DNA from: Acidobacteriota bacterium
Lineage (GTDB): Bacteria; Acidobacteriota; Terriglobia; Acidiferrales; UBA7541
DNA: 35,781 nucleotides
Direction: 5' to 3'
Assembly (NCBI GenBank): GCA_003224525.1
Contig: QHZB01000082.1
Coordinates: 1 to 35,781 of the forward strand
Part shown: in pieces, positions 34,723-35,781 of the stretch
Layout: each line of letters opens with the position of its first letter
Numbering within the stretch: the stretch's first letter is position 1
Notes under the pieces: model-generated
Databases searched by the model: none
Seen by the model: only the letters and a program-made list of their open reading frames with translations
Told to the model about the DNA's origin: nothing
Position numbers and translations under genes: made by a program

Positions 34723-35781
34723 GTGTTCTCTCGAAGAATTTCTACAATGTATTTGTATTGCCGCATCGCAGCAATTCTCTTGATGTGTGGGATTTATCTT
34801 TCAGTTCCAGCCGATGCCCAAGTGGCAGGAGGAACGCTCTCCGGCACCATCACGGACCCTTCCGACAAATTTGTACCTCAAGCTCAAATTTCGATCACCA
34901 ATGTGGCGACCGGAATTACAACGACGGCCACGACGAACTCGGACGGCTATTATACGGCCGCGAACTTGCTCCCAGGAGAATATCAAGTCACCGTTTCTGC
35001 AAAGGGATTCGCGACAGAGGTAAGAAAAGGCATCTCCCTTACCGTGGGAGCGCGGCAGATCGTTGATCTGACTCTACAAGTAGGGTCGGCAGCGAAAACG
35101 GTCGTTGAGGTGACCACGGAAGCTCCCGCCGTGCAACTCGCCAGTTCTGATATCAGTGCAGTTGTGAATGCGACCACTGTCCGTGAACTGCCTCTCAACG
35201 GTCGGAGTTGGACGGACCTGGCAGCCCTGCAGCCCGGAGTCGATACAATCCAGACACAACCGACGTTCGCAGTGGGCGCGGATCGTGGCAATCGCGGTTT
35301 CGGGCAGCAGTTGACGATTTCCGGCGCGCGGCCACAGCAGAATAACTATCGCCTCGACGGTGTCAGTCTCAACGACTATGCCAACGGGGCCCCTGGTAGC
35401 GTCCTTGGCGGAAACCTGGGTGTGGATGCCATTCAGGAATTCTCAGTTCTGACCAGCAATTACTCGGCGGAGTACGGCAAGACATCCGGAGGAGTGGTCA
35501 ACGCAATCACCCGGTCGGGCACCAATACTTTTCATGGAAGCGTCTACGAATTTCTCCGCAACAGCGCACTGGACGCGCGGAACTTCTTTGAAGACCCCAC
35601 CGCTCCGAAGGCACCATTCAAACGGAATCAGTTCGGAGGCGCGGTTGGCGGACCGATCATCAAGAACCGGACATTCTTCTTCGCCGACTTCGAAGCGATC
35701 CGGCAGTCCAAGGGCATCGCCGTAGTTGACACAGTGCCTTCCAATGCGGCACGGGCAGGGCTGATCTGCTCGAACCCCGCA
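34723..35781 (+). CDS. TonB-dependent receptor with carboxypeptidase-regulatory-like N-terminal domain, C-terminus cut off by window edge
   Basis: The first 353 codons of a large outer-membrane receptor. GTG 34723 has an excellent GGAGGTGAT ribosome site and opens a signal peptide (IAAILLMCGIYLSVPADAQ). Residues about 38-118 form a carboxypeptidase-regulatory-like beta-sandwich (GTLSGTITDPSDKFVPQAQI, NSDGYYTAANLLPGEYQVTV). The plug domain follows (VRELPLNGRSWTDLAALQPG, NNYRLDGVSLND, EFSVLTSNYSAEYGKTSGGV, VNAITRSGTNTFHGSVYEFL). This Oar-like architecture is very common in Acidobacteriota. The ligand is unknown. Confidence 0.92.
   Translation, partial: MFSRRISTMYLYCRIAAILLMCGIYLSVPADAQVAGGTLSGTITDPSDKFVPQAQISITNVATGITTTATTNSDGYYTAANLLPGEYQVTVSAKGFATEVRKGISLTVGARQIVDLTLQVGSAAKTVVEVTTEAPAVQLASSDISAVVNATTVRELPLNGRSWTDLAALQPGVDTIQTQPTFAVGADRGNRGFGQQLTISGARPQQNNYRLDGVSLNDYANGAPGSVLGGNLGVDAIQEFSVLTSNYSAEYGKTSGGVVNAITRSGTNTFHGSVYEFLRNSALDARNFFEDPTAPKAPFKRNQFGGAVGGPIIKNRTFFFADFEAIRQSKGIAVVDTVPSNAARAGLICSNPA

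Noticed and set aside
1-35781. CRISPR array, tRNA or rRNA genes, insertion sequence with intact transposase
   Set aside because: I saw no regularly spaced repeats, no clover-leaf-like tRNA segments, no rRNA sequence and no transposase motif in the window.

Overview
The window looks like a chromosomal segment of a soil-type Acidobacteriota bacterium. The pointers are moderately high GC, a TonB-dependent receptor with an N-terminal carboxypeptidase-regulatory-like domain, a secreted YVTN beta-propeller, and dense catabolic operons with many ATGA/GTGA overlaps. This placement is inferred from gene content, not from a marker gene.

Layout. (1) 1-8134, minus strand: sugar catabolism. The order is galK, galT, an intergenic region with two LacI/GalR-type operators, araD, a sodium:solute symporter, a 71-residue membrane protein, araB, an orphan cytosolic sugar-binding-fold protein, and a secreted galM that runs off the left edge. 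It joins the Leloir pathway to L-arabinose entry into the pentose phosphate pathway, as expected for a user of arabinogalactan-type sugars. (2) 8135-9200: decayed DNA, with a secreted hypothetical gene broken by one in-frame TAA and a scrap of an RHS core domain. (3) 9215-19172, plus strand: a nearly uninterrupted purine/ureide operon: allantoinase, three xanthine dehydrogenase subunits, OHCU decarboxylase, HIU hydrolase, PuuD-type membrane urate oxidase, allantoate amidohydrolase, ureidoglycine aminohydrolase and a plant-like ureidoglycolate amidohydrolase. Read as a pathway it takes xanthine to glyoxylate and ammonia without urease. The molybdopterin subunit of xanthine dehydrogenase is broken near its N-terminus. 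(4) 19362-23609: purine uptake and nucleoside processing: an NCS2 permease, a NUP-family nucleoside protein with a signal peptide, and a divergently transcribed secreted adenosine deaminase. (5) 23610-26920: an intact MHS-type MFS transporter surrounded by relics (an amino-acid permease fragment, a dehydrogenase C-terminus and a multiply frameshifted second MFS gene). (6) 26989-29955: a large FAD plus Fe-S oxidase of the glycolate/D-lactate type. (7) 30003-35781: an alkaline-phosphatase-family pseudogene, a YVTN beta-propeller, an OmpR-family response regulator and histidine kinase pair, and the start of a TonB-dependent receptor.

Two non-coding signals stand out. A 26-base element containing three TTAA-type half-sites at exact 11-bp spacing occurs twice, once upstream of the propeller/phosphatase pair and once inside the last codons of the histidine kinase just before the TonB receptor. 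It resembles a PmrA/QseB-type box for the local regulator. In addition, two GTAAnCGnTTAC operators lie 146 bp apart (about 14 helical turns) upstream of araD. The window also has an unusually high number of decaying genes: at least seven broken loci or scraps in 36 kb, next to intact operons.
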